From NCBI GenBank assembly GCA_031266855.1, contig JAISAF010000262.1:1-6486 (forward strand): a stretch of 6,486 nt of DNA, in the 5' to 3' direction. The number at the start of each line of letters is the position of its first letter. Position 1 is the first letter of the stretch. Under the pieces are notes generated by a model, which saw only the letters and a program-made list of their open reading frames with translations, had not been told where the DNA came from and ran no database searches. Positions 1-6,334 of the stretch are shown piece by piece. The translations under genes and the position numbers were made by a program. The stretch is from Spirochaetales bacterium (GTDB lineage Bacteria > Spirochaetota > Spirochaetia > DTKZ01).

Positions 1-9
1 GGTGTTAGT

Positions 10-34
10 CGCAAAACCGCGTAGCGGTTTTGCG
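10..34. repeat. Perfect hairpin, 11-bp stem, 3-nt loop
   Basis: CGCAAAACCGC (10-20) pairs perfectly with 24-34 around loop GTA. It lies on the outer side of the left repeat core. The inner part (CCGC/GCGG flanked by A4 and T4) faintly resembles a bidirectional terminator but is weak. Confidence 0.6.
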
Positions 35-72
35 GGTCTGCGTTTATGGCGACAGTTAGCCCGTGGGGCGCA

Positions 73-139
73 AGGGATTGCAGCGGAAAGCCCACAGGAA
101 TTGCATAGGCAATTCCGAGGACTTGGAGCGGAAAGCCCG
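73..139 (+). repeat. Left copy of a 67-bp intergenic repeat core
   Basis: This stretch matches the reverse complement of 6335-6401 at 64 of 67 positions by hand alignment. It carries two direct copies of AGCGGAAAGCCC (82-93 and 127-138) around a small hairpin with arms GGAATTGC/GCAATTCC (97-104 and 109-116) and a 4-nt loop. It lies downstream of the pump gene, pointing towards it. The type fits an interspersed, probably non-autonomous, palindromic element. No coding function is supported. Confidence 0.85.
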
Positions 140-140
140 T

Positions 141-163
141 TTTGCGGCGTTTTACGCCGCAAA
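141..163. repeat. Perfect hairpin next to the left repeat core
   Basis: TTTGCGGCGT (141-150) pairs with ACGCCGCAAA (154-163) around loop TTT, directly after the 67-bp core on its operon-facing side. It is not followed by a T-run on either strand. Between this hairpin and the pump stop codon (164-224) there is no gene and no convincing terminator. Confidence 0.65.
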
Positions 164-224
164 GGCGCCCAAATTCCGGATCGGAGTAAAATTACAAATG
201 AGTTTTTGGAAAAGTTTTTCATGC

Positions 225-3200
225 TTAACCCGCCTTGGGACTGGATTTATCAGCTGCCAGGGCGTTTAGCCTTTTTGCTTCGCCGCGGCGTTCCATCAAA
301 TAGTAAATGACCGGCACGACCAGAAGCGTTATCACGGTGGAACTGGCGAGCCCTCCGATAACCGTTCGTGCCATAGGCGCCTGCATTTCCGACCCTTCTC
401 CCAGGGCCATAGCCAGGGGAATCAGCGCGAAACAGGTTGTGGAGGCCGTCATCAGAATAGGGCGCAGCCGCCGCCGGCCTGATTCCGAAATCGCCTGAAC
501 AAGAGCGAAACCGTCCCGCTTGCGGAGAAGAATGATGTGGTCGACAAGAACAATGGCGTTGTTGACTACAATGCCGCCTAACATCAGAACGCCGATTCCT
601 GTCTGGATGTTGAAGGTCGTGTCTGTCAGGAAGAGTATCACTAAGACGCCGATGGCGGCCAGGGGTACGGAGAACATGACGACGAAGGGGTCTTTGAGGG
701 ATTCGTACAGGCTTGCCATAACCATATACGTGAGCACAAGGGCAAGGCATACCGAACCCGCAAGATCCAAAAAGGACTTCTGCTGTTCCTCATAGTCGCC
801 GGTAATTTCGAAGGGGGAGAAATCCCGTGGAATGGGGATGGTTTTCAGGCGTTCCTGAATGTCCGCGGCAACGCTTCCTATATCGCGGCCGGAGATATTG
901 ACGTTAACGGTAACAATGCGGCTCTGGTTCTTGCGTTCAATCTGCATGGGGCCTGTGGTCGGAACCAGATCGGTTACGGAAGATATGGCAATGGGGAGTC
1001 CCGAATCGTTGAGTACCGTAAGGTCGGAAATCGCGTCAAAACCGAGGTTTTCCGCGTCCTTCACCTTGACTACAATGTCGTATTCGCTGCCGCCGTCGCG
1101 CAGGGTTCCGGCGGTGGTACCGGCGAATATCGTATTCAGGGCTGTGGATATTTGGTAAACCGTTACGTTCAGATCCGCCGCTTTTTCCCTGTTGACAATA
1201 AAATGTTCCTCGGGCATTCCTGATTCGCGGGACAGCCGTGTATCGGTGACTCCCGCTACATCAGCCACGATCTCCCGTATCTGGAGTGCAAGCGCGTCGG
1301 CTGTGGGAAGATCGTAACCGCGGATTTCGATGGCAAGGCTTTCGGTGTTGCTGCCGCCCAGGCCCATCATAAAGAAGCCCTGGCCAACGCGCGTCCTGAT
1401 TGTAACGCCGGGAACCGCGGCAAGTTCCCTGCGCAGATACTCGGCGATTTGTTCGTCGCTGCGGCTGCGTTGTCCTATGGGTTTCAGGTTTATGGTAATA
1501 TTGCCTGTGCGCGCCGCGGAGCCTCCCGATCCGCCGATGTTTGAAACAAAACTATCCGCTTCGGGGACGCCTTTCATAACAATAGGTTCAATCAGGGTAC
1601 GGAAAATTTCGTCGGTAACTTCCAGCCGGGTTCCGACTTCCAGTTCCCCGGTTACGCGAACCTGCCCCTCGTCGGTTTTGGGTACAAACTCCGTTCCAAT
1701 AAAGGGAATCAGGCAGCAGGTTCCGACAAGCAGGAAAAATACAACAACAAGAACCGTCTTGGGCCAGGCAAGGGAAAAAACAAGAACCCGGTGGTACATC
1801 GACTCCAGGGAGTCCAGGCACTTTCCGGAAAGGTGGAAAACAGCGCCCACAAGCCCCCGGCCCTGCCGCGCCTCATCAAACGTGGCGTGGCGCAGCCGTA
1901 CAGCCAGGGTGGGAACAAGGGCAAGCGCCACGCCAAGGGAGCACATAAGGGAAAAGGAAACGATGTAGGCAAGCTGCTTGAACATGACCCCCATTCTGCC
2001 TTCCACGAATATCAGCGGCAGGAAGACAATCAGGGTGGTCAGAGTGCTTGCCACAACCGCGGAACCTACTTCGCCGGAACCATTTACCGCCGCATCGCGG
2101 ATAGGCATTTTCTCCTCCTCCCGCAGACGGTAAATGTTTTCCAGGACAACAATGGAGTTGTCTACCAGCATACCCACCCCCAGGGCAAGGCCGCCAAGAC
2201 TCATCATGTTCAGGGTAAACTTGTTGAAGTACATCAGGGCAAAGGTCGCGATAATCGAAATCGGAATTGTAACAGCGATAACAATGGAACTGGGAAGGTT
2301 CCGCAGAACAATAACCAGAATAACAAGGGAGATAACTCCGCCATACAGGGCCGAAGACCCTACATTCCCGATGGACTGATTGATATATGTTGAGGTGTCG
2401 GTCAATACCACAAGGGAAATCTGGGGAATGTCCCTGTTTATCCTGTCTATCTCCTCGCGCACGGCCCTGGCAACGGTAACGGTGTTTTCGCCGGACTGCT
2501 TGCTGACCGCCATGCGGATACCCGGCTTGCCGTTAATGCGGGCAATGCGCGTGTGCCGCCTTACCGTATCGTCCACCGAGGCAACCTGGTCCACCAGGAC
2601 GGGTTTCCCGTCCCGCTGGGCCACCACGACGCGGCTGATATCCTGCGGCGTAATGTAAGCGCCCGCGGTACGCATGGAAATCTGCTGCGAGTCCCGGTAC
2701 ATCGTGCCTACGGGCCGCTCAACGTTGCCCGACTGCACCTGATCGACCACCTGGGAAATGGGCAGATTCAGGGCTTTCAGGGCTTCGGGAAAAACATTCA
2801 CCTGGATTTCCCGTTCGTCCCCGCCCCATACCTCCACGGAGGCGACTCCGGCTATACGCTCCAGCCTGTAGGCAAGCTGGTCATCGATCATTTTTCGCAG
2901 ATAGAGGGGATCGACGCTTCCCGAAATACCCAGAAAAAGAATAGGAAAGGCCGAATAATCGAACTTGAAAATCCGCGGGCGGTCGGCTTCGTCGGGCAGG
3001 CGGCCCAGAACCCTTTCCAGCCTGTCCCGCACATCGTTTGTGGCCTCCTCAATATTCGTACCCCAGGTAAAAGCGAGCCGCACCTGGCTTACGCCCTCCT
3101 GCGAAGTCGAAAGGATATCTTCGACTCCGGGAACCGCGGAAAGCACCTGCTCGATGGGACGGGTGATAAGCTGTTCAATAATTTCAGGCCCGGTGTTCTC

Positions 3201-3353
3201 ATATTCGGTCCTGACGGTAATCATGGGGTAATCAATATCCGGCATAAGGTCAACAGGCAGCCGCAGAAAGGCCACCCCGCCCAGGATAACTACGATAAGA
3301 GTCACCATCAAAGTCAGAATAGGACGCTTGACCGTAAACTCGGAAACATTCAT
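225..3353 (-). CDS. RND-family inner-membrane efflux pump (AcrB/HAE1-like permease)
   Basis: Proton-driven inner-membrane pump of a tripartite efflux system, 1042 residues, the usual AcrB-family length. TM1 lies at about 10-30, followed by a first periplasmic porter loop containing TGPEIIEQLITRPIEQ and AVPGVE. TM2-6 fall at roughly 333-482 and TM7 at 530-550. A second porter loop spans about 555-860, and TM8-12 fall at about 862-1017. TM4 carries GMLVDNSIVVLENI with D398-N399, where AcrB has Asp407-Asp408. TM10 carries GGIVVNNAIVLVDHI with N931 at the AcrB Lys940 position. RLRPILMT (962-969) keeps the conserved TM11 arginine. The ATG overlaps the adaptor stop as ATGA and has GGAGGTG 8 nt upstream, so this start is secure. 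Substrate cannot be told from sequence; drugs, lipids and other amphiphiles are all possible. There is no sign of frameshift or truncation. The family is near certain, the subclass less so. Confidence 0.96.
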   Translation of the reverse strand: MNVSEFTVKRPILTLMVTLIVVILGGVAFLRLPVDLMPDIDYPMITVRTEYENTGPEIIEQLITRPIEQVLSAVPGVEDILSTSQEGVSQVRLAFTWGTNIEEATNDVRDRLERVLGRLPDEADRPRIFKFDYSAFPILFLGISGSVDPLYLRKMIDDQLAYRLERIAGVASVEVWGGDEREIQVNVFPEALKALNLPISQVVDQVQSGNVERPVGTMYRDSQQISMRTAGAYITPQDISRVVVAQRDGKPVLVDQVASVDDTVRRHTRIARINGKPGIRMAVSKQSGENTVTVARAVREEIDRINRDIPQISLVVLTDTSTYINQSIGNVGSSALYGGVISLVILVIVLRNLPSSIVIAVTIPISIIATFALMYFNKFTLNMMSLGGLALGVGMLVDNSIVVLENIYRLREEEKMPIRDAAVNGSGEVGSAVVASTLTTLIVFLPLIFVEGRMGVMFKQLAYIVSFSLMCSLGVALALVPTLAVRLRHATFDEARQGRGLVGAVFHLSGKCLDSLESMYHRVLVFSLAWPKTVLVVVFFLLVGTCCLIPFIGTEFVPKTDEGQVRVTGELEVGTRLEVTDEIFRTLIEPIVMKGVPEADSFVSNIGGSGGSAARTGNITINLKPIGQRSRSDEQIAEYLRRELAAVPGVTIRTRVGQGFFMMGLGGSNTESLAIEIRGYDLPTADALALQIREIVADVAGVTDTRLSRESGMPEEHFIVNREKAADLNVTVYQISTALNTIFAGTTAGTLRDGGSEYDIVVKVKDAENLGFDAISDLTVLNDSGLPIAISSVTDLVPTTGPMQIERKNQSRIVTVNVNISGRDIGSVAADIQERLKTIPIPRDFSPFEITGDYEEQQKSFLDLAGSVCLALVLTYMVMASLYESLKDPFVVMFSVPLAAIGVLVILFLTDTTFNIQTGIGVLMLGGIVVNNAIVLVDHIILLRKRDGFALVQAISESGRRRLRPILMTASTTCFALIPLAMALGEGSEMQAPMARTVIGGLASSTVITLLVVPVIYYLMERRGEAKRLNALAADKSSPKAG

Positions 3354-4699
3354 GGAATAAACACCTCCGAACCATCCTGTAAAAGGTGATTCCCCAGGGT
3401 AATGACTTTTCCCGAAATTCGCGGCTCCATGATTTCAACCCTGTTGTTATCTGTTATACCCAGCGTAACAGGAACAAAACGCACTGAACGCGCATCCTCG
3501 GAAAGGAGGAAAACCCCGTCCTGCCCATCGCGCCGGACAAGGGAAGAAGCAGGAACCATAACAGCGTTTTCCTTATAGCTGTATTCAATGGATACCCGCA
3601 CAAACATTCCCGGCTTTAGCTCCCCATCGGGATTGGGGATACCGATACGCACCTCCGCCTGGCGGCTTGTCTGATTCAAAAGCGGCGCTATCCTTTCCAC
3701 CATACCCTCAAAAGTCCGGCCGGGAAGAGCATCCGTTTCCGCCCGCGCCGGAAGCCCCGTCTGCATGCGGGAATACATCGCCTCGGTAATATTGATTGTT
3801 GCCGTAAGGGAACTTAAATCTATAATTGAAACAACAGCGTCATTTGCCTTAAGAAGAACCCCGGGATCAACGAAACGCTCCCCCACGATACGCGTATCCG
3901 CGCCAGATGGTGGAAGCGCCGCGCCGTCTCCGGCGGGCCGCGTAGCAGGCTGCGAAGGAGGCAGCGCCTGCGCCTCCCACTCCGCCGTGATGCGGGTAGC
4001 ATCGAGCCTTTCCTTCTGCGTATCAAGGGCGGCCTGCTTCTGCCGTATCTGCGCCTGCGCAACCGCATACTGAGCCTCGGCCCGGCGCTGAACGGTTTCA
4101 GCATTTTCCTTTTCCGTCTGGGAAGCTATCTTATTCGCGAAAAGCGTCCTGACACGCCGCAGCTCGTTCCGCGCCGTATCCAGCGTATTACGCGCGTCCC
4201 GCAGATTTGCCTGCGCGACATCAAGATCCGCCTGGGCCTGTTTGACCTGCGCGACATATTCGCGATCATCAAGAAAAGCCACAACCTGCCCCTTCTTTAC
4301 CGTATCGCCCACATCGACCGTCATACGCTCAAGCCGCGCCGCGACCTTCGTGGAAAGAATAAACTGCGAGCGCGCCTTAAGAGAACCGGAAAAATGACCA
4401 GCCTCGCGCAAGGGGCCGACAGTAACATCCTCCGTTCCAACCGCCACAGCGGAAACGCTCCTGTCAGCCGGAGTTTCCGCCGCTGAAAGCCCCCGCCGTA
4501 TACGCGCCACAAAACCAGCAAGCGCCTGAAACACCGCTGTCTCGCTCACCGCCGCGTAAACACGCTGAAAGCGCTGTGTCTGGCTGATAGGCGGAAAAAC
4601 ATCCAGTCCCGAAAGCCGGGGAAACAATTCCCACCCGGAAACAGCCAGCGCCAGAACCATAAGCGGAATAATGACAAAAAGTTTCTTTTTTTTCTTCAT
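3350..4699 (-). CDS. Periplasmic adaptor (membrane fusion protein) of RND efflux system
   Basis: Links the RND pump to an outer-membrane channel; 449 residues. MKKKKKLFVIIPLMVLALAVSG is a lysine-rich signal or membrane anchor with no lipobox cysteine, so it is probably not a lipoprotein. Residues 25-80 form an unusual linker. The first lipoyl half is at about 105-145 (DVGDTVKKGQVVAFLDD). A coiled-coil alpha-hairpin spans about 147-235; its tip carries R182-x3-L186-x6-S193, the motif known in AcrA-type adaptors for TolC-family docking. The second lipoyl half (IVGERFVDPG, 271-280) is split from the hairpin by a Pro/Ala-rich insertion at about 240-270. A beta-barrel and membrane-proximal domain follow (LKPGMFVRVSIEY, then VMVPASSLVRRDG). 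An in-frame TAG nine bases upstream of the ATG (4706-4708) rules out any longer start. AGGA lies only 4 nt before the ATG. The gene overlaps the pump by 4 bp. No outer-membrane channel gene lies nearby. Confidence 0.95.
   Translation of the reverse strand: MKKKKKLFVIIPLMVLALAVSGWELFPRLSGLDVFPPISQTQRFQRVYAAVSETAVFQALAGFVARIRRGLSAAETPADRSVSAVAVGTEDVTVGPLREAGHFSGSLKARSQFILSTKVAARLERMTVDVGDTVKKGQVVAFLDDREYVAQVKQAQADLDVAQANLRDARNTLDTARNELRRVRTLFANKIASQTEKENAETVQRRAEAQYAVAQAQIRQKQAALDTQKERLDATRITAEWEAQALPPSQPATRPAGDGAALPPSGADTRIVGERFVDPGVLLKANDAVVSIIDLSSLTATINITEAMYSRMQTGLPARAETDALPGRTFEGMVERIAPLLNQTSRQAEVRIGIPNPDGELKPGMFVRVSIEYSYKENAVMVPASSLVRRDGQDGVFLLSEDARSVRFVPVTLGITDNNRVEIMEPRISGKVITLGNHLLQDGSEVFIP
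3362..3368 (-). promoter_or_regulatory. Shine-Dalgarno of the RND pump
   Basis: GGAGGTG sits inside the last codons of the adaptor gene, 8 nt before the pump ATG. With the ATGA stop/start overlap this points to translational coupling and matched synthesis of adaptor and pump. Confidence 0.85.
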
Positions 4700-4701
4700 G
4701 A

Positions 4702-4837
4702 CATCCTATGTAATGACAGCCTATTGCAATGACATCCTATTGCTCATCCACACATCCCATCCTATCGCGCAGCCGCACATCCTACTACGCATCCGTACAC
4801 CCTGCCGCACAGCCGCACATCCTATCGCGCGGCCCCA
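4702..4837 (-). repeat. Degenerate tandem repeat (20-bp minisatellite) between amidohydrolase and adaptor
   Basis: Read on the plus strand, head-to-tail units begin with CATCCTA or close variants. 20-bp units occupy 4733-4752, 4758-4777, 4778-4797, 4798-4817 and 4818-4837, for example CATCCTATCGCGCAGCCGCA. A 5-bp partial unit sits at 4753-4757, and shortened units of 15 and 16 bp at 4702-4716 and 4717-4732. On the transcribed strand most units give AGGATG, which resembles a ribosome binding site. The array contains the stop codon of the amidohydrolase (TAG, 4822-4824) and its last few codons, and ends exactly at the weak ribosome binding site of the adaptor. No promoter or terminator is evident in it. 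Confidence 0.8.
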
Positions 4838-6186
4838 CCCGGTACACGCCCGGCTTTCGTAGGAAGAAACTTCCCATGAGACGCGCTGCCAGTAAATTCC
4901 CCATTCTCAATAACGGACTTTCCCCGGCTGATTACCGTCCTAACCCGTCCCTGAACCTCCTTGCCCTCGTACAGCGTATACGGACAATGGGAATGCTGAT
5001 TCGCCGCGCTGATTATCCACCTCTGCGACGGATCAAAAATTACCACATCCCCATCGCTCCCCACATCAAGACGCCCCTTACGCGGAAAAATTCCCAGAAT
5101 ACGCGCCGTATTCTCCGCAAACATACGCACAACATCGCACGGGCCAATCCGGCCGCGGTTTACCCCCTCCTGCCAAATAACGTGAAGCATAGTCTCCACA
5201 CCCGGCCCCCCATAAGCCGCCTTAAAAAAATCGTCCGCGGGCTTCTTATCCTTCGGCGCGTGATCGCTCCCAAACGTATCAAACAAACCCGCGCGAATAC
5301 CAGCCCACAAAGCATCCTGATCCTTCTGCGTCTTAATCGACGGCCCGATCTTTCCCATAGGCCCGTTCTTTTTCAATTTATCCCAGGTAAGCGCCAGATA
5401 GTGCGGACACGTCTCAAAAAAAGCCGCCACACCCTTCGCACGCAAAAAGCGAATAACATCCACCGTCTCCGCCGAAGACACATGAGGAATATAAACCGGA
5501 CACTTCATCAAACGACCCAAAGTCACCGAACGGAAAACAGCCTCCGCCTCCGCAAGATCAGGACTCGTCTCCTGAAAACGCGCAGCAAAATCAGCCTTCT
5601 CCGCAAGAAGCTTATCCTGAATATAATCAATAGCAAGCCCGTTCTCCGCATGAACCGAAGCCATACCGCCAAGCCTGCCAATCATATCCATAGCCTTCAC
5701 CAAAGCGTAATCATCAGTCATCCAGCCCAGCTTCGCATACGCCAGAAACATCTTGAAAGAAGTAACACCCTCCTTAAAACACTCAGGAATCTCATCCGAC
5801 TGCTTCAACGTCTCAAAAAAACCACCATGCAAAGCAAAATCTATACAGGAAGTCCCGCCCCCCTCCTTCTTCCAGTCCCGAATCACCTGAAGCTGACTCT
5901 GCCCCGGCTTCGCATACGCGTAATGCGCCACCGTCGTTATCCCCCCCCACGCCGCGCTATAAGCCGTATCCCCCAGATTATCCAAATACACCGGATGCGT
6001 ATGCGGATCAATAAACCCCGGAAAAACATACGCGCCCCCCGCATCAATAACCCGCGCCCCTTTGAGCCTTCCCGCCCGGCCAACACCAGCAATCCTGGCC
6101 CCCCGTATCCCCAAATCACCAAAAACAATCTTCTCAGGATAAACAAGCATCCCGTTCCGAACAACCAAATCAAGTTTCTCAGGCAT
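4822..6186 (-). CDS. Cyclic amidohydrolase, dihydropyrimidinase/D-hydantoinase-like
   Basis: Cytoplasmic binuclear-metal hydrolase that opens cyclic amide rings (dihydropyrimidines, hydantoins or allantoin-type); 454 residues, normal for the family. Metal-site residues are all visible: H62 and H64 in PGFIDPHTHP, K145 (the carboxylated lysine) in GVTSFKMF, H179 in SVHAEN, H235 in IPHVSS and D308 in GSDHAP. Y150 fits the substrate-contacting tyrosine of dihydropyrimidinases. ETCPHYLALT and GGPGVETML resemble dihydroorotase/allantoinase versions of these loops, so substrate is uncertain. The start MPEKLDLVVRNG is chosen because GGAGGA lies upstream and homology-like sequence begins here. The frame is open back to a TTG at 6255, but that TTG belongs to the probable -35 box. 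It is the first gene of the probable operon, 122 bp before the adaptor. It contains a run of eight Gs at W80-G82. The coding strand is strongly G-rich over C, unlike the distal end of the pump gene. Confidence 0.9.
   Translation of the reverse strand: MPEKLDLVVRNGMLVYPEKIVFGDLGIRGARIAGVGRAGRLKGARVIDAGGAYVFPGFIDPHTHPVYLDNLGDTAYSAAWGGITTVAHYAYAKPGQSQLQVIRDWKKEGGGTSCIDFALHGGFFETLKQSDEIPECFKEGVTSFKMFLAYAKLGWMTDDYALVKAMDMIGRLGGMASVHAENGLAIDYIQDKLLAEKADFAARFQETSPDLAEAEAVFRSVTLGRLMKCPVYIPHVSSAETVDVIRFLRAKGVAAFFETCPHYLALTWDKLKKNGPMGKIGPSIKTQKDQDALWAGIRAGLFDTFGSDHAPKDKKPADDFFKAAYGGPGVETMLHVIWQEGVNRGRIGPCDVVRMFAENTARILGIFPRKGRLDVGSDGDVVIFDPSQRWIISAANQHSHCPYTLYEGKEVQGRVRTVISRGKSVIENGEFTGSASHGKFLPTKAGRVPGGAAR
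5941..5948 (-). repeat. G8 homopolymer tract inside the amidohydrolase gene
   Basis: Codons TGG GGG GGG (W80 G81 G82) make eight consecutive Gs on the coding strand. A change of one base would frameshift the gene about a sixth of the way in. Runs of this length are known slippage sites in some host-associated bacteria; here no variation has been observed. Confidence 0.45.
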
Positions 6187-6198
6187 AATAACCCCCCT

Positions 6199-6204
6199 TC
6201 CTCC
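6199..6204 (-). promoter_or_regulatory. Shine-Dalgarno of the amidohydrolase
   Basis: GGAGGA lies 12 nt before the ATG at 6186, slightly long spacing. The spacer holds a run of six Gs (6192-6197) that could itself contribute to ribosome pairing as AAGGGGGG. This site decides the start at 6186 over the TTG at 6255. Confidence 0.7.
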
Positions 6205-6226
6205 GGCAGCGATTATAAACTGCAAT

Positions 6227-6255
6227 ATATTAGATTGTGTGAAACAGGTTGTCAA
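6227..6255 (-). promoter_or_regulatory. Sigma70-type promoter of the operon
   Basis: On the minus strand a perfect TTGACA (6250-6255) is followed by a 17-bp spacer and TAATAT (6227-6232). This predicts a start of transcription near 6220 and a leader of about 34 nt before the amidohydrolase ATG. A perfect TATAAT (6212-6217) lies further downstream but has no good -35 at the right distance. It could be an alternative -10. No other promoter of this quality was seen before the adaptor or pump. Confidence 0.7.
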
Positions 6256-6263
6256 TTACGCAA

Positions 6264-6292
6264 ATTTTTCACAGGTACAGATATTTTTCACA
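6264..6292 (-). promoter_or_regulatory. Direct repeat TGTGAAAAAT upstream of the promoter
   Basis: On the minus strand TGTGAAAAAT occurs at 6283-6292 and again at 6264-6273, with the copies starting 19 bp apart, about two helical turns. They lie just upstream of the -35 box, so they could be a regulator site bound on one face of the helix or an A-tract/UP-like activating element. No specific regulator family can be assigned. Confidence 0.4.
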
Positions 6293-6299
6293 TTGGCGC

Positions 6300-6334
6300 G
6301 TTTTTTTGAGCGGGCTTCGCCCGCCCAAAAAAAC
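6300..6334. repeat. Long hairpin with T7/A7 arms next to the right repeat core
   Basis: A central GCGGGC-TTC-GCCCGC hairpin (6310-6324) is extended by an A/C mismatch, a G-C pair, seven T-A pairs and a terminal G-C pair. The T-run precedes the stem and the A-run follows it on both strands, so it lacks the trailing U-run of an intrinsic terminator. It directly adjoins the 67-bp core on the operon-facing side, the same place as the 141-163 hairpin in the left copy. Confidence 0.7.

Noticed and set aside
2..310. Open frame on the plus strand through the left flank, 102 codons
   Set aside because: It is mostly a translation of the repeat core and hairpins, then runs antisense into the pump gene. 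No ribosome binding site is visible at its start.
1330..1968. Open frame on the plus strand, 212 codons, inside the pump gene
   Set aside because: It is a shadow of the pump gene, with Arg/Ser/Thr-rich low-complexity translation and no supporting signals.
4702..4837. CRISPR-like array
   Set aside because: The units are 15-20 bp, degenerate and directly adjacent, with no unique spacers.
6187..6255. Longer amidohydrolase start at TTG 6255, adding 23 residues
   Set aside because: The TTG is part of the TTGACA -35 box, the added residues resemble no amidohydrolase N-terminus, and GGAGGA favours the ATG at 6186.
4729..6309. Long open frame on the plus strand, 526 codons
   Set aside because: It is antisense to the amidohydrolase, whose motifs are complete. 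The translation is Arg/Pro/Ile/His-rich with no domain and follows from the coding strand's codon bias.
6300..6334. Possible bidirectional intrinsic terminator
   Set aside because: The stem is strong, but the T-run precedes and the A-run follows it on both strands, so neither transcript would have a U-tract after the hairpin.
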